A stretch of DNA of 64,000 nucleotides from Euptelea pleiosperma (lineage: Eukaryota; Streptophyta; Magnoliopsida; Ranunculales; Eupteleaceae), in the NCBI GenBank assembly GCA_035048495.1, contig CM068544.1, positions 45,843,893 through 45,907,892 on the forward strand, given 5' to 3'. Shown here piece after piece: positions 24,311 through 35,956 of the stretch (the first letter of the stretch is position 1; every line of letters starts with the position of its first letter). The translations under genes and the position numbers were made by a program. The notes below the pieces were generated by a model. That model was not told the origin of the DNA. It searched no databases and saw nothing but the letters and a program-made list of their open reading frames with translations.

Positions 24311-24382
24311 GTGGATTTCATGAATCCAACGGTGGTTGTCAGCACCCCAAAAAGCAACCACCGTTGGATTCTTGAAATCCAC
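24311..24382. repeat. near-perfect 28-bp hairpin
   Basis: The left arm 24311-24338 and right arm 24355-24382 are complementary at 27 of 28 positions around a 16-nt loop; weaker pairing extends to 24297 and 24390. The arm contains gaatccaacggtggttg, shared with the dispersed small fold-back family. The shape would suit a small-RNA precursor if transcribed, but no expression evidence is available. Confidence 0.8.
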
Positions 24383-24462
24383 AGCCGAGCACACGAACAC
24401 CAGGAGTCCCCTTAGCCCGACCCAATATGAATAGCATAAGATCCTGAACAGTTTCCGAAACA

Positions 24463-24720
24463 GGGTTTTAAATTTACACAAATTCTGAAAGTTGGGACAA
24501 CTATTCCATTTAAGTTGAAAAAGAGATAATTAATACATTTTTTATAATTAGGCACAGATTAAGATTTCCTTATCTTATGATTGTAGAGAGAGAAAGATTA
24601 GATTTTATTCCTATAAATAAGGGATTTTATATACTCCCAACATTAATTTATATTAAATTTTTCCAAAATTTCAGTTTTGACCTGGGCTGAAACCTAGTCA
24701 AAATCAAAATTTGGGTTTCC
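24463..24720. repeat. AAATTTAAAACCCTG-family relative
   Basis: It begins cagggttttaaatttacac and ends with gggctgaaacctagtcaaaa, matching the subterminal parts of the element at 20043-20496. The middle shares ttccttatcttatgattgtag-type sequence. No target duplication was found. Confidence 0.55.
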
Positions 24721-25342
24721 CAAATAGTAGGTACTTGATGATGGTTCTGAGAAATCTTTCAGAGCATTGAGTGGAGGTATCAGACTAATGGATTTTGTGT
24801 ATCCAAGTTAAGATCACACCTGTGTGTACCTGTCCAAGAAATTCAGTGGAAGTATAATCAAGGGAATGCTGTTTTCAGATTGTTGTGAATACTCATATTC
24901 GGGCTGTAAGGGGAACTGAATCTACTTTGAGGATGGCTGTTGTCAACATTACGAGATGGGACCCTACTTTCTGGCTCGGTGTAGGTAACCAAGTCTCCTG
25001 TCCTTGGGCTGCACCACATCCATGGTAAGTCTGAAATAATAAAATTTAGAAATTTTTTTTTCTCTCAGTTTCTATTTAAAATATGTGCCTAATTGTTTCG
25101 ATGATGTTCCATATTTAGTTTGTGAAATGGGTTAAATAATGAATTTATGACTTTATCTTATTGACTTGTTCAAATTGTATTTGCTATTCTTATCCGGCAC
25201 TTTCCTTGTAGCCAATGTAATATCCACAGTTCAGCACAATAGATTTTGAGTTCCCTGTAAACTTAAAAACAGTTTCTATATTTTCGAATACAAAAAGAAA
25301 ATACAGTTTTTTCCAGCTTCCAATAGCAAAAGCGAGAATCTC

Positions 25343-28300
25343 TCAAATGAGTAGATCATAATGGTTCTTACCACTGTATAGAAGTCTCACTGTCTTCCTT
25401 GGTTTTTCCTTTTTTGATGCCTTACTAAAGTCGAGTCCATACTCAGCAATTGGAATAAAACCAGTGCCCCATCCCCCCCTCATATGCTGCAAGTTAATTG
25501 AAATTGTAGATAATCAGCAACAGGAAACAACCTTTTAAGCTGTCAAATGGAGATTGTTGATGATCATAAGTAGTCTCATTCAGTGTTATACGCAAGGTCT
25601 TAAATTTCAGTTTCGGTAAAAATTTCGGTGAGGTCAAAAACTGAAATTTCGGGCTAAATTTTCAGATTTTGGTGTAGAAAGCTATATTTCGGGGATTTTG
25701 GTACTCACCGAAACCGAAATTTAAAACCTTAACTTATACGGAGCTATGGACTCGGCAAGAGTCAGACTCATCGAACCATAAAAAGTCTAGACTTCCAGAT
25801 TAATATGTACAACACATACATATATAGATATAGAAGAAAATTAAATACATCAGGAATCCAAAAACAAAGATTAATAGATTGAACAGTCATCCTGACACAA
25901 TTATAACATGTAAAAAGACAAATATTTGTGAGCGTTGGTAGTATTATGAAAGGACCAAAGTACTCTTATTCTGTTTTAATACTGAAAATGCCCCTTGCAG
26001 TCCTTCACGCCTTTAACGAGTTCAAAAATCGTGCCCCTATTGATAAGTGACACATGTCACAACTAAATGATCTCCACCATCCATACAACACAAACATTGA
26101 TGGTAGAGATCTATTCATTCATTATTTTGTACCATTTTTGAGAAAAATTGCAGCCCTTCAAAATATCGAGCAAGGTGTTTAAGTTATGTTTGTTTCCCCC
26201 CTGTATTTATACACCATAGTACGGTGTATTATCATCAACCTCTAACCCTAAGCATGAGAGACCCTGAATGAGAAGAATGACTTTACTTCCCTTCGGTGCC
26301 GTATCAGAAATATAGACCAATATGTTGTTCTTGGATAACTATATATAACCAATCAAAAGGTCTAGATTTAGTTTCCAAACCTAAGCAAATGCCCAGAACT
26401 GTTGGAATTGAATTTCTGTAACATGATGGGGGTTTCAAATCTATTTAGGTATCTCGACCATCCATTCAAGGGCAAGCAACAATTATAAACATCAGGATTG
26501 CCACGGTCCTTATGGTCTTTGTGTCATCATCCTTCTAAAAGTGCTGATCCACTATTAAACAATCTAAAAAGAGAAGAAAATGAGACTCTCACTTCCTCTT
26601 CCATTACCAACGATCCCAAGTAGATAGAACAAAATCTCCTTTTTTTTTCCTTTGCTAGATTTATTGTTGTTTTTGCTGGATTTTATCGATTCAGGTACGG
26701 AGATTGAACGAGGTGATCCAAGGAGTGGCAATCATTACTAATCCAACTACAAACAAGATTGAAATCAAAACCCTAGAGTTAAGAACATTGCTGCCGCCTC
26801 AATTCCAATAGCTCCTTTGTTCTTCTTACATGGCTTTCTTCATTGCAAGCTTAACATAAAAGGGGACTTCCTTTATGCAACCAATGATGTTTTCAAAAAT
26901 CAAACCATAGTTCCAAATTCCAATTTTAAAATTATGTGAAGGTGCAGTACCTCCATCTCTGATCAAGTCAAATGCATACTCCCGGTTTTATTTTGAGAAT
27001 AAATAAGATGTTGATTAGGAGAATTGAGAATGGGATGCCCCACACCCAATACAGTAAATAAGGGTAACCAATTCCTTCAGTTAAGATTCTGATTTGATGA
27101 TCAGGAAAGGGCACTAGAACATGTACTCTATTTTGCCAAGTCTATTTTGGAACAAAAAGTGTTTCACGGATTGGGTATTATGATGGGTAACAAGATTGGG
27201 TTACAGATCTGGTAGCAGCAATATTCTCATGACTTACACCATTTCTGCACTCCCTCTTTAATGTTTGTAATCTAAATGCTTCTAGTGTTCTCTGTTACCA
27301 GAAAGATGAGGTATCTTAGCATCTATTCAAGGACATGCGCCAAGTATAAACCTTACGATTGCCACAGTTCTTATGGCCTTGGTTTTAGGGAATGCGTGAT
27401 GGTGAGGGCAATGATGGTGATGACAGCAGGTGAGGTCCTTGGTGAAAAGAGAAGAGAGAGAGAGAGAGAGATGTTGCGAGATTGAAGAAGATAGGGTATT
27501 TTGTGTATTTAAAAATAGGGCATATTTTGGTCCTTTCATTATACTACTAACTCTCACGTAACGAAGGTCACATTTCAGCATTAGTCAATGGGGTGCTCTG
27601 GTCAAAGGGGGTATTTAGGACATTCATTTGTTAGGATAGTGTTACAAATTAACATTTAAACATGGGATTGTTACAAAAATACCCTAAAAAGAATACCCCA
27701 CTTTAACGAAATGTTGCAAGACACATTGACAAAGTTAACAAACAAAATTTTTAGGTTTCTTTTTTATTTCCTTGCTTTTTCTATTAAGCTTTTTATTTCC
27801 TTTCTTGGTACTGTTTACATTACACTAGGATACAGCTATATGAACTAATATATATACAATCTATCATGGGGAGTGATTTGGGCACCCCTTGTTTTTAATA
27901 AATAGGGCGCCCCTTCTCACCTTTGACTGCAAACTTCCCTTTAAACGTGAAAAGAGGGCATCATCACCATCTACACTTTACCCAAATATTTGGGTTCGAC
28001 AACGAATCCCATTTACACATTTACAATTCAACTTTATTTAGAGCTATGTCTTTTGTCAAGGATGAAATAGGGGGTCCCATTTGCAAAAATATAGAGCACC
28101 CAAATTACTTATATCTTTCATCTTTTTTAATGTAATATATCTTTCGTATGATTGCTGATGTGCGTGTTGGTATATAGATTTTCTGGGGCATTCTGTCGTT
28201 GTCTGACAATCACAATTTTATGGGTCTAAGTTGAACAGGTTTTTACGACTCTTGTATTTCACTAGTCAATGCAAACTTTTACTTTACACTCTAACAAGCA

Positions 28301-28693
28301 AGTCAATACTAAATGAGACCCTTTGCAGATGTTCAAGGTTCAGTTTCATAATATTTTGTTCAGGAATAAGAAAACATACCTCATGTTCTGGAATGTAGAC
28401 AGTGACAGGTTGACGACATAACTTTGACAATACCTGAGGAAGGAATTAATGGTCATCAAAGGATGTTGAGTCAATGCATTATGTATGTGCACTACGTACA
28501 CATACAAGGGAATGTCAAAATATGCTAATTGAGAATTCCAACATCTAAAGCAAATCTACCATTCCATATGTTAACCATACTCCTAGAGATTAATATGTAT
28601 ATAACTATTTAAGTATTATATTAAGTCTTATACAATATGCAATTTTTGACAACTAGACAATCATACAATTACATTTACACATTATACAATTAC

Positions 28694-28767
<74 letters not shown>

Positions 28768-31700
28768 CTATCGAGGGACAACATTTTCATACAACATTTT
28801 TGACAACAAAAACTTGCTGCAGCCCAATATATAAATTAGAAGTTTTGGAATGGGATATTTTTGGTGAAGATGGTCTCTATGGTGAGGAGATCATCCTCAC
28901 AAAAATTCAAATCATTCCGATATTCCTAAACCGGTTTACAAGTTGAAGAATTATGGACCGTCTATTTTTATCGTTAACTTGAAAACCACATTTGATAGGG
29001 TTAGAAATTTCAGAATTGGCTGATTTTTTATAGGGGTGATCTATAATCAGCTATTGATTCATCTCCATGTGGGTACGCCAAAATTGTTGTCAAAAATGTT
29101 GTATGATATATATATATATATATATCCAAGACCTATTGTTACGACTACATCATTTATCAGAGAGACTCGGTCCCCAACACTTAAAAGTAAATTTGTCTCC
29201 CTAATGCTAAGACCATCTTTTACTTGATCAGGCTTGTGGGGTGCACGATCAAGATTAAATTGAAAGACGGAAAGCCGTTAGAGATGTATTGTACGACTAT
29301 ATTGATCTTTGAGACAATGAAATCTCCGGTAGTCCTGTTGAATGGCTGAATCAAATGAATTTCCTAGTTGGTTTTTCGGCTCCAACCAATTGAAAACAGC
29401 TAAAGATGAAGGTTTTTTAAGATTGCCCAAGACAATGAAATTGCTTAGATTATCATGAAATTTGATATGGAGGAAACATGGGCAATCAGGTTGAGTCCTG
29501 TCGGATCTGGGTTGAGTTAATTCCAACCCCGGTTGGGTTCAGGTTGGGCTTTCATTCACTGAATTGAAAGGCAAACCTGTCGCAGCCAACAAAAAAAAAA
29601 CACCAAAGCCATGATAGAAATAGAGGTTAAAGATTTGGAGACTTAGAAAGAGCATGTATTAATAGAGTACTCACCAATAATTCTGACTCCCCTCCCCAGA
29701 AATCAGATCGTTCAATGCGTTGGCAGTATCTACATAAGGCATTTTAATATTATGTCAAGTCCTGTTAAAACCTTAAACACAAGCATGTGATAACAATATG
29801 AATACTTGTAGAACTTCTTAGGCTTAGATGCACTTGCCGTTTCAAAGACTCATCAACAGTAATTGCAACCAACGCTTCTTCATACTGACGTCGTTCTTTA
29901 TCACTTTCACATATAGCCTCTTTAACAGCCATCCGCAATTCATCTGCATTAGGACAAAATAATAATTTTAACTATGCAGTTATATTAATCTAATTCCAAT
30001 CCAGTAATAGAGTCCCTCCAGTGACTCAGATGCACCAGCTTTGAAAATTTTTGATATCAACACACAATATGTCAGACCAAATTTTAGATAACATCAAATG
30101 CATACTCTCCAGAACTTCTAGTTTAAGAAAGACCAATACAGTCAAGATTATTCCATAACTGATGAAAATTAACATGAATACCTAGGTACAGCTCAACTAT
30201 TCGATAAGATTGTTCTAGAATCTTTACAGTCTGGGTTAACATGGGATAATCATCCCTGATAGAATTCACCACTATCGACAACCATGTGGCAAATGCAAAT
30301 AAAAAAAATGACAAAGATGTTATGCTGTAAAATTTAAACATCAACCTCCCAACTATCATGTGTAGGTTCAATCCGGTAGTTTTCCAGGTATTAAACTACC
30401 GGGTATCCAGTGAATAAGCTTCATTTTTATGAAAAGGGACAAATACAACTGTGAAGACAAGGGACCTAGCTAAGAGCCAAGATAAACCAAAGTAGGACAA
30501 AGCTAAGGTAGATGACATGACTTCATATGTAACAAACAATTATGCTCATTATTGACCGAAATAGCAATCACCAATATCAGCTTCCCTATTTTAAACACAA
30601 GAAAATGAAACTACTGCGGATGTAAAGAAGAACCACAATCACATTGTAGATGGAAATTCAACACGACCTTGTCCACCTGGTCATGTTGAAGGTTTTAAAT
30701 TTCAACGAAATATTCAAAATTTCGGGCCAAGAGCTAGACCGAAATCCCTAAACTCTCAACCTTATCTTCAATAGTTCAATATTTAAAGAGAACTTCTCTA
30801 TTAGGCCTTCTTTCCCTTATTAATGACAAAAATTAAGGTTCACTTATCTTGTAAGAGATTATAGAGAGAGAAAGAGATATGAATTTGTTTCCATACGCAA
30901 AGGGTATTAATTTATCATCTATATTTTTTCCATGATTTCAGTGAAATTTTGAAATTTCGCCCTAAATATCGGTTTCGACCAGGACTGAAACCCAGGTCGA
31001 AATTGAAATTTCAATCCTTCCAGAAGTGGTAATTTTACCACATTAATTCACTTATTTGAATTATAAATACCCATCAACAAGGTTAGAAACGGTCCATCAA
31101 ATTACCTGCATCGTCTCTCTCTTCCCGTGCACTAAGAGCAATTCCCTTGTTGATAGCCATTCCTTTCACCTATGGGTTACAACCGGATTCAATAAGCCAA
31201 ACTTAATTGCTAGTCGTAGTAAATGAAGATTAACTAGAATGTGAATTGTTCAAGTAAATCCCAGATGTAAATAAGATTTAAAGTTGAGACAAAATCAGTG
31301 AAATAAGCAGCGTAAAGCAGAAATGAGATGTTACCAATGCACGAAACAAACAGCGGCCATCCCCGGTAACTTTCTGTACTGAGTAATGCTCCGCTTTCCT
31401 CATTGCAGGTGAAACTCCTCCACTCCTTTTAAACCCCAAAATTACATATTTTGTTTTGCTTCTTGTGTTCACGAATAAATCTCATACAAAAGCAAAAGAC
31501 TAAAGAAGGGTTTTGGTTGTTTTGGAAATAGGATTTAGTATTCAAGGTTCCCAAATTCTAAGAAAATCGGTTTAGAAACTAACTTCCGTGAAAAAAGAAC
31601 TTACAGAGACGACCCGATTCTAGCGAAGAATCGATGACTGCTTTCGCCGAGAAATGGCGAAGAAAGTCTCTGAAACTTCGTACTCGAAATCGGAGAAACC

Positions 31701-31884
31701 GGCGAAGAGACGAGCTCGAATTCGGCGGTTCCTTCTCTCAGCCGCTCCAGAAGAATCTCTGCAAGAAAAGGATAATTGAAAGAGCGAGAAATCCATCGAT
31801 GTCAGAGGATTCAAACGTAGGGTTTTTGACGGAGATGAAGCTCAGGGAGAGAGAGAGAGTACCATTTAAAGGCTTGCCCGCCAT
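25343..31884 (-). CDS. OTU3: OTU-domain deubiquitinase (OTU3-like)
   Basis: Eight minus-strand exons give a clean 229-residue frame: 31884-31863, 31758-31605, 31425-31335, 31169-31106, 29943-29838, 29729-29675, 28433-28380 and 25486-25343. The N-terminus reads MAGKPLNEILLERLREGTAE. The OTU signature VTGDGRCLFRAL holds Asp81 and the nucleophile Cys84. DFWGGESELLVLSKL lies mid-domain, and NHYDLLI at the C-terminus holds the catalytic His224. OTU enzymes cleave ubiquitin chains. Exon 1 is only 22 nt; I placed it because exons 2-3 need an upstream frame and the joint (AATG to AGATT) keeps it open. A later Met at 31403 would remove 66 residues. The intron after 29838 has a GC donor (GCAAGT). Introns hold MITEs and a microsatellite, the last being 2.9 kb. 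Closest remembered relative: Arabidopsis At2g38025. Confidence 0.92.
25593..25732. mobile_element. 140-bp MITE in last OTU3 intron
   Basis: A compact fold-back with ends caaggtcttaaatttcag and gaaatttaaaacctt, flanked by TTATACG on both sides (25586-25592 and 25734-25740). It belongs to the AAATTTAAAACCCTG-type family but is reduced to its subterminal parts. Confidence 0.75.
27885..28110. mobile_element. small MITE-like element in OTU3 intron
   Basis: Ends tttgggcaccccttg and gagcacccaaatta resemble each other in inverted orientation around an AT-rich middle. The gggtgcccaa word is shared with the repeats near 14150 and 46640. No target duplication was identified. Confidence 0.4.
28697..28764. 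repeat. (CA)n(TA)n microsatellite
   Basis: A compound dinucleotide repeat, about 13 CA units followed by about 18 TA units, in the last intron of the OTU gene. It is likely to vary in length. Confidence 0.95.
30687..31025. repeat. AAATTTAAAACCCTG-family relative in OTU3 intron
   Basis: It starts aaggttttaaatttcaacg and ends gaaattgaaatttcaatcc. Inside are ggtttcgaccaggactgaaa and aaatttcgggcc, as in the element at 20043-20496. The ends are degenerate. Confidence 0.6.
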
Positions 31885-32138
31885 GAAATCTACCAAAGAG
31901 TGGAACCAAAAACACTATTTGCAAGTGAGGAGTGTGCTTGGGGCTATTTATACCCTAATCGTCAAAATCCGGGCATTTTGATATGAGCTTGGCTTCAGCA
32001 TTTCTCTGTCTACTCGTAAGGAAGAATGTGATGATGGAGTCATGACCTTTATTTTTGCCACTTTTGTCCAAAAATAGCCCTATAAATTTTGATTTCTTTA
32101 CTATAATAAAAAACATTTTAGTTTTTTAATATTAAAAA

Positions 32139-32851
32139 GGGTCGGGCTCTGTTGACAGATCTAAAATGAGAGGGACACATTATAAGCCACGTGGCACATT
32201 GTTACAGGCCTCTTATTACTGTATGGATGTTTGTCCTTTCCCATGGTGGACCTACAAACCAAAAATCAGCCTGATTAGTGATTTATAGGCTTTGGATTGG
32301 ACTTATTTTCATGGGCTGATCTCAATTATGGGAATTTGAGCAGTATTTGAGATACAAAGATGAAACACTTATAAATCACTAATCAGGCGGATTTTTGGTT
32401 TGTAGGAAGGTTTAAAGGAGGCTGTTTAAACGGTTAAATGGACTGGGGACGTTACTGTTTCCGTTTAACCATTTAAACGGCCGTTAAAACGGATTGAAAT
32501 GGCCAGGGGCAAAAAGAAAAAAAAAAAAAAATTAAATGGATTTTAACGGAAAACATGACACTGAAATTCAAATTTTGAAATTTGAAAATTAAAAAAACGA
32601 TTTTAACAGCCGCTAAAACAAAAAAATGGCCGTTTTATTTAAAACTGATAAAACGTGTTTAAACGGTTTTAATGGAAACGGGCTTGGGGCATTACCATTT
32701 AAACGGGCGTTTTTAAAATCATGGTCTGTAGGTCCACATGGGATAGGACAAACATCCGTACGGTCAGAGTCCTCTAAAGTGTGCCACCTGGCTTATATTC
32801 TGTCCCTGTCATTTTACCAGTCATTTTAGATTTGTCAACGGAGCCCGACCC
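32139..32851. mobile_element. G-box fold-back element (copy 3), split by an AACGG element
   Basis: The outer ends GGGTCGGGCTCTGTTGACAG and its complement match copy 1. They are flanked by a perfect 9-bp duplication TATTAAAAA (32130-32138 and 32852-32860). The right arm is interrupted at about 32406-32731. A G-box, CACGTG, lies at 32188-32193. The left end is only 255 bp upstream of the OTU gene start codon, so it may be part of that promoter. Confidence 0.88.
32406..32731. mobile_element. AACGG-family element nested in fold-back copy 3
   Basis: It starts aaggtttaaaggaggctg and ends gtttttaaaatcat, with repeated aaacgg/ccgttt words between. It is bracketed by ggtttgtagg and ggtctgtagg, a 9-of-10 match that equals the uninterrupted sequence in copy 1, so this is the target duplication. 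Confidence 0.75.
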
Positions 32852-33059
32852 TATTAAAAATAATAATTATATCCCTCGCTCTTCATGTAAAGTTTTGACA
32901 AAAGCTTCTCAATAATGTATGAAATTGCGATTAAACATCAAACTTTTCACAATTACCCTTTTAATTTTGAATTTGTCAAAATTTTCAAATTTACCATAAT
33001 TTCAAAATGGACCAAGCTTGAAGGACCGACAAATAAGTTTACTTATGTTCTCAGACTTG

Positions 33060-33165
33060 GATTCAGAGAATCATCAGTAGTTGTGCTTTGCCAAAAGTAG
33101 ATGCCAACTCAACACTTTTGCCAAAGCACAATCACCGTTGGATTCTCGGAATCCACACTACACTC
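33060..33165. repeat. small fold-back repeat
   Basis: Arms gattcagagaatcatcag and caccgttggattctcgg, plus inner tgtgctttgccaaaag and cttttgccaaagcaca, face each other. It belongs to the gaatccaacggtggtt family seen near 12350, 24311 and 35110. Confidence 0.6.
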
Positions 33166-33330
33166 ATTCTATTAGAACTATTCCTAAGTTTCCTCGAATA
33201 TACTCATTTCTAGTTTTGAGTCTCTTAATTTTTTCATTCATCCATTTCAATGCTCGTCTCCGCTACACTCGTTCTATGAACATATTGTTTCTTAATTATT
33301 TAACATATATAAAAACATAATAGGTTTCAC

Positions 33331-33754
33331 CAAGGTTTAAAAAACGGCCGTTATAACGAAAATAACAGCCGTTATAATAGATTCGGACCTACCCCGTTAT
33401 GTTATAGACCGTTAAAAACCCAGAAAATAACGGCTGTTATAACGAAAAATAACGGCCGTTATTTTCTGTTATTTTTTCGTTATAAGGAAAATAACGACCG
33501 TTATTTTCTGGAAAATTTTGTGAAAAAAACGGCTGTTATTTTTGTTTTTTCCTGTTATTTTCCGTTATATTCCATTTTTTTCCGTTACTTTCCATTTTTG
33601 AAATTTTGAAATTCAAAATTTGAATTTCAGCGCCAATTTTTCCGTTTTTTTCTATTTTTTCCCATTTTTGCCTCTGAGCTTTTTTTCGTTATAACGGAAA
33701 AAACGGTAATGCCCCCAGTCCGTTATACCGTTATAACAGTCCCTTTAAACCTTG
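33331..33754. mobile_element. AACGG-family element, complete
   Basis: Perfect ends CAAGGTTTAAA and TTTAAACCTTG bound 424 bp of simple aataacgg/ccgttatt words. The 8-bp sequence GGTTTCAC is duplicated on both sides (33323-33330 and 33755-33762). An 8-bp duplication suggests a hAT-type mechanism. There is no coding capacity. Confidence 0.85.
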
Positions 33755-34059
33755 GGTTTCACAACTATTTTGTAGAAATTTTCTTTTATCTTGATAGGTA
33801 CTCCTCAATCACATAATACTCAAGAAGCATCTCCATTTTAAGTTTTTTAACCATTCAAAGTAAGGCGCAACGGCGATCACATTTATTTGTCAGCTTTAAA
33901 TTAAGGTCAAGCCCAACTCATTGGACTAGTAAAAGTAACCCAAGCCCAATACCATAGTGGGTTGGAGTCTGGACCACTTAAAGTTGAACGGTAACTAGAT
34001 GTTTCTTTCGAATGGATTATTTAATTTGTCGGCCTATTACCCTCTTTGTTTAGGATGAC

Positions 34060-34372
34060 GATGAGATCTGCGATACAGACTTCTGGACCTACACACCAAA
34101 AATCAGTGGGATTGGTGATTTCTAACAGTAGGATTTGAGCACATTTTCATCATGGGCTTTATGAACCGGCCTATGAGTTGGTTTCAAGCCATGATGAAAA
34201 AGTGCTCAAATCCAATGGCTAGGAATCACACTGATTTTTGGTGTGTGGGTACACCAAGGTGTGGGCAAAACATTTAGGGAGCAAGTGGGCACGAAGAGTA
34301 CTACGTGGCAATTTGAGGGACTTTTACATCAACCTTTTGATACAGAAGTGTGTATCGCAGATTTCCTCGACG
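34060..34372. mobile_element. G-box fold-back element, divergent
   Basis: The ends gcgatacagacttctg and gatacagaagtgtgtatcgc are inverted. The core has caaaaatcagtgggattgg and its mirror, and tttgagcacattttcatcat with its mirror. The left G-box is gone and the right one reads tacgtgg. It is closest to the copy at 23240-23600. Confidence 0.65.
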
Positions 34373-34832
34373 GGGAATGTTGTTAGGTAGGTGGGAAAAT
34401 TGACGAAGGATTTCTTGTAGAATGAAAAAGTAGGAGAGGCCAAGTGCTGTCTAGTAAAATGGAAGTGTGTATGCTTGTCTAGGACAAGTGGAGGTCTTGT
34501 GGACCGGAAGTTGATGAATGAAGCCTTTTAGGTAGTGGCACTGGCAGAGCCAGGATTTTCTTCAAGGGTGGTCAGTGATGGCCCATATATGAGTCAATTA
34601 TGTGACACACTTTCCAAACACAGACATTCATGGCCACCCCCTTGGACTTGGACTTGCATGTCTTTCCGGCTTCGTAAGCAAAGTTATTGTCGAAAAAGCT
34701 TGGGGTCCGGCCTATGATGAAAAATGCTTAAATTCAACATCAAGGAAGCTGATCATTGGACAAAGATTAACAATCGGTCACACGGCAAGATTTATAACTG
34801 TCCCTTTATCGACCAAAAAAGCAACTATAATC

Positions 34833-35406
34833 ACGGTTTATAAACGGCCGTTACAATGGTGACGCTCCAACCCCATTATGTTATTTAAGAATATCGCCCA
34901 AAGTCCCATGGATAACCGGACAAAAATATGTGTGGCTTAGGCCATATACCATTGGATTCAAGAGATCCGAGGCAATAACTATTTTTTCTTTTTGTATTTG
35001 TTGGCTCGTATACCATGGATCTCTTGAAAACAGTGGTCAATGGTCTCAACCGTATACTTTTTTGTCTGCGGGGCCAACATATTAAAGTGAATCAACAAGT
35101 TCACTATTCTCTTCAGCCGTGAATCTCGAAAATTCAACAGTGGTTTTGCTTTTGCAAAAAGAAATGCCAGCTCAGTACTATTAACCACCGTTGGGTTCTC
35201 GGGATCCACGGCCGAGAAGAAACGTAAACATGTTGGTTCAATTTTGTTGGTCCCCTGATCCCGACCATAACAAATAACAGGCATTATGCTTTTGGAAAAA
35301 TAGTAATTTCTGACTCAGATGTGATGTGACCCCGTTGTAATGGTTAGTGGTCACTAGTACAAATCACATTAAGGGGCCGTTAAACCGACCATTCAAAACC
35401 GTGACT
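34833..35406. repeat. AACGG-type remnant enclosing a small fold-back
   Basis: cacggtttataaacggccg at the left and ggccgttaaaccgaccattcaaaaccgtg at the right in several pieces mark the outer remnant. Inside, gccgtgaatctcgaaaattc and ggttctcgggatccacggc form a fold-back of the family with gaatccaacggtggtt arms, and an earlier pair ggattcaagagatcc/ggatctcttgaa lies at 34953-35025. Confidence 0.5.
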
Positions 35407-35956
35407 ATATTAGCGGGGAAAAGTACAATATATACTAGAAAAAAAAAAAAAGAGTACAATACCAGGTAGGTTGTAGGTATGACGTGGACGGGGCACTATT
35501 CATTTGGCGTCAGCTTTCATATCGACGGTCAGAATTGAGTACGCCAGCCTCCACGACACAGAGAAGTGTTCTGGACTCTGGAGCTTAAGTTGAATGAAAT
35601 AGGAGAGATAAATTTATTAACACATCCCAGAGAGCTAAAGGTCCACTACCCCAATTGATTGTTCAGAAAATAAGTCACTCATACATGGCAAAATCCAAAC
35701 TAGGGCGTATGTGCGTACTATGCACCCTACCCAACACATGCGTCGCGTTACCGTTAAACACCCCTAATAAGGACCAAACAAACATCAAACCCGATCCACT
35801 ACAACACCCATTGTCCTCTCAACCTATATCCATCATACCATGAGTGAAGAGCAAACTTTTACTCGCAACGACTTTGGGTAAGGAATTGTGGGGGGGTACG
35901 CACCACAGCACACTCCTCATCCATTATCCATCATGGGACCAGCGCCATATACCATC

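Noticed and set aside
31401..31472. Met at 31403 or GTG at 31472 as the OTU start
   Set aside because: The spliced upstream exons 31884-31863 and 31758-31605 give a continuous frame with an N-terminus that looks like the family.
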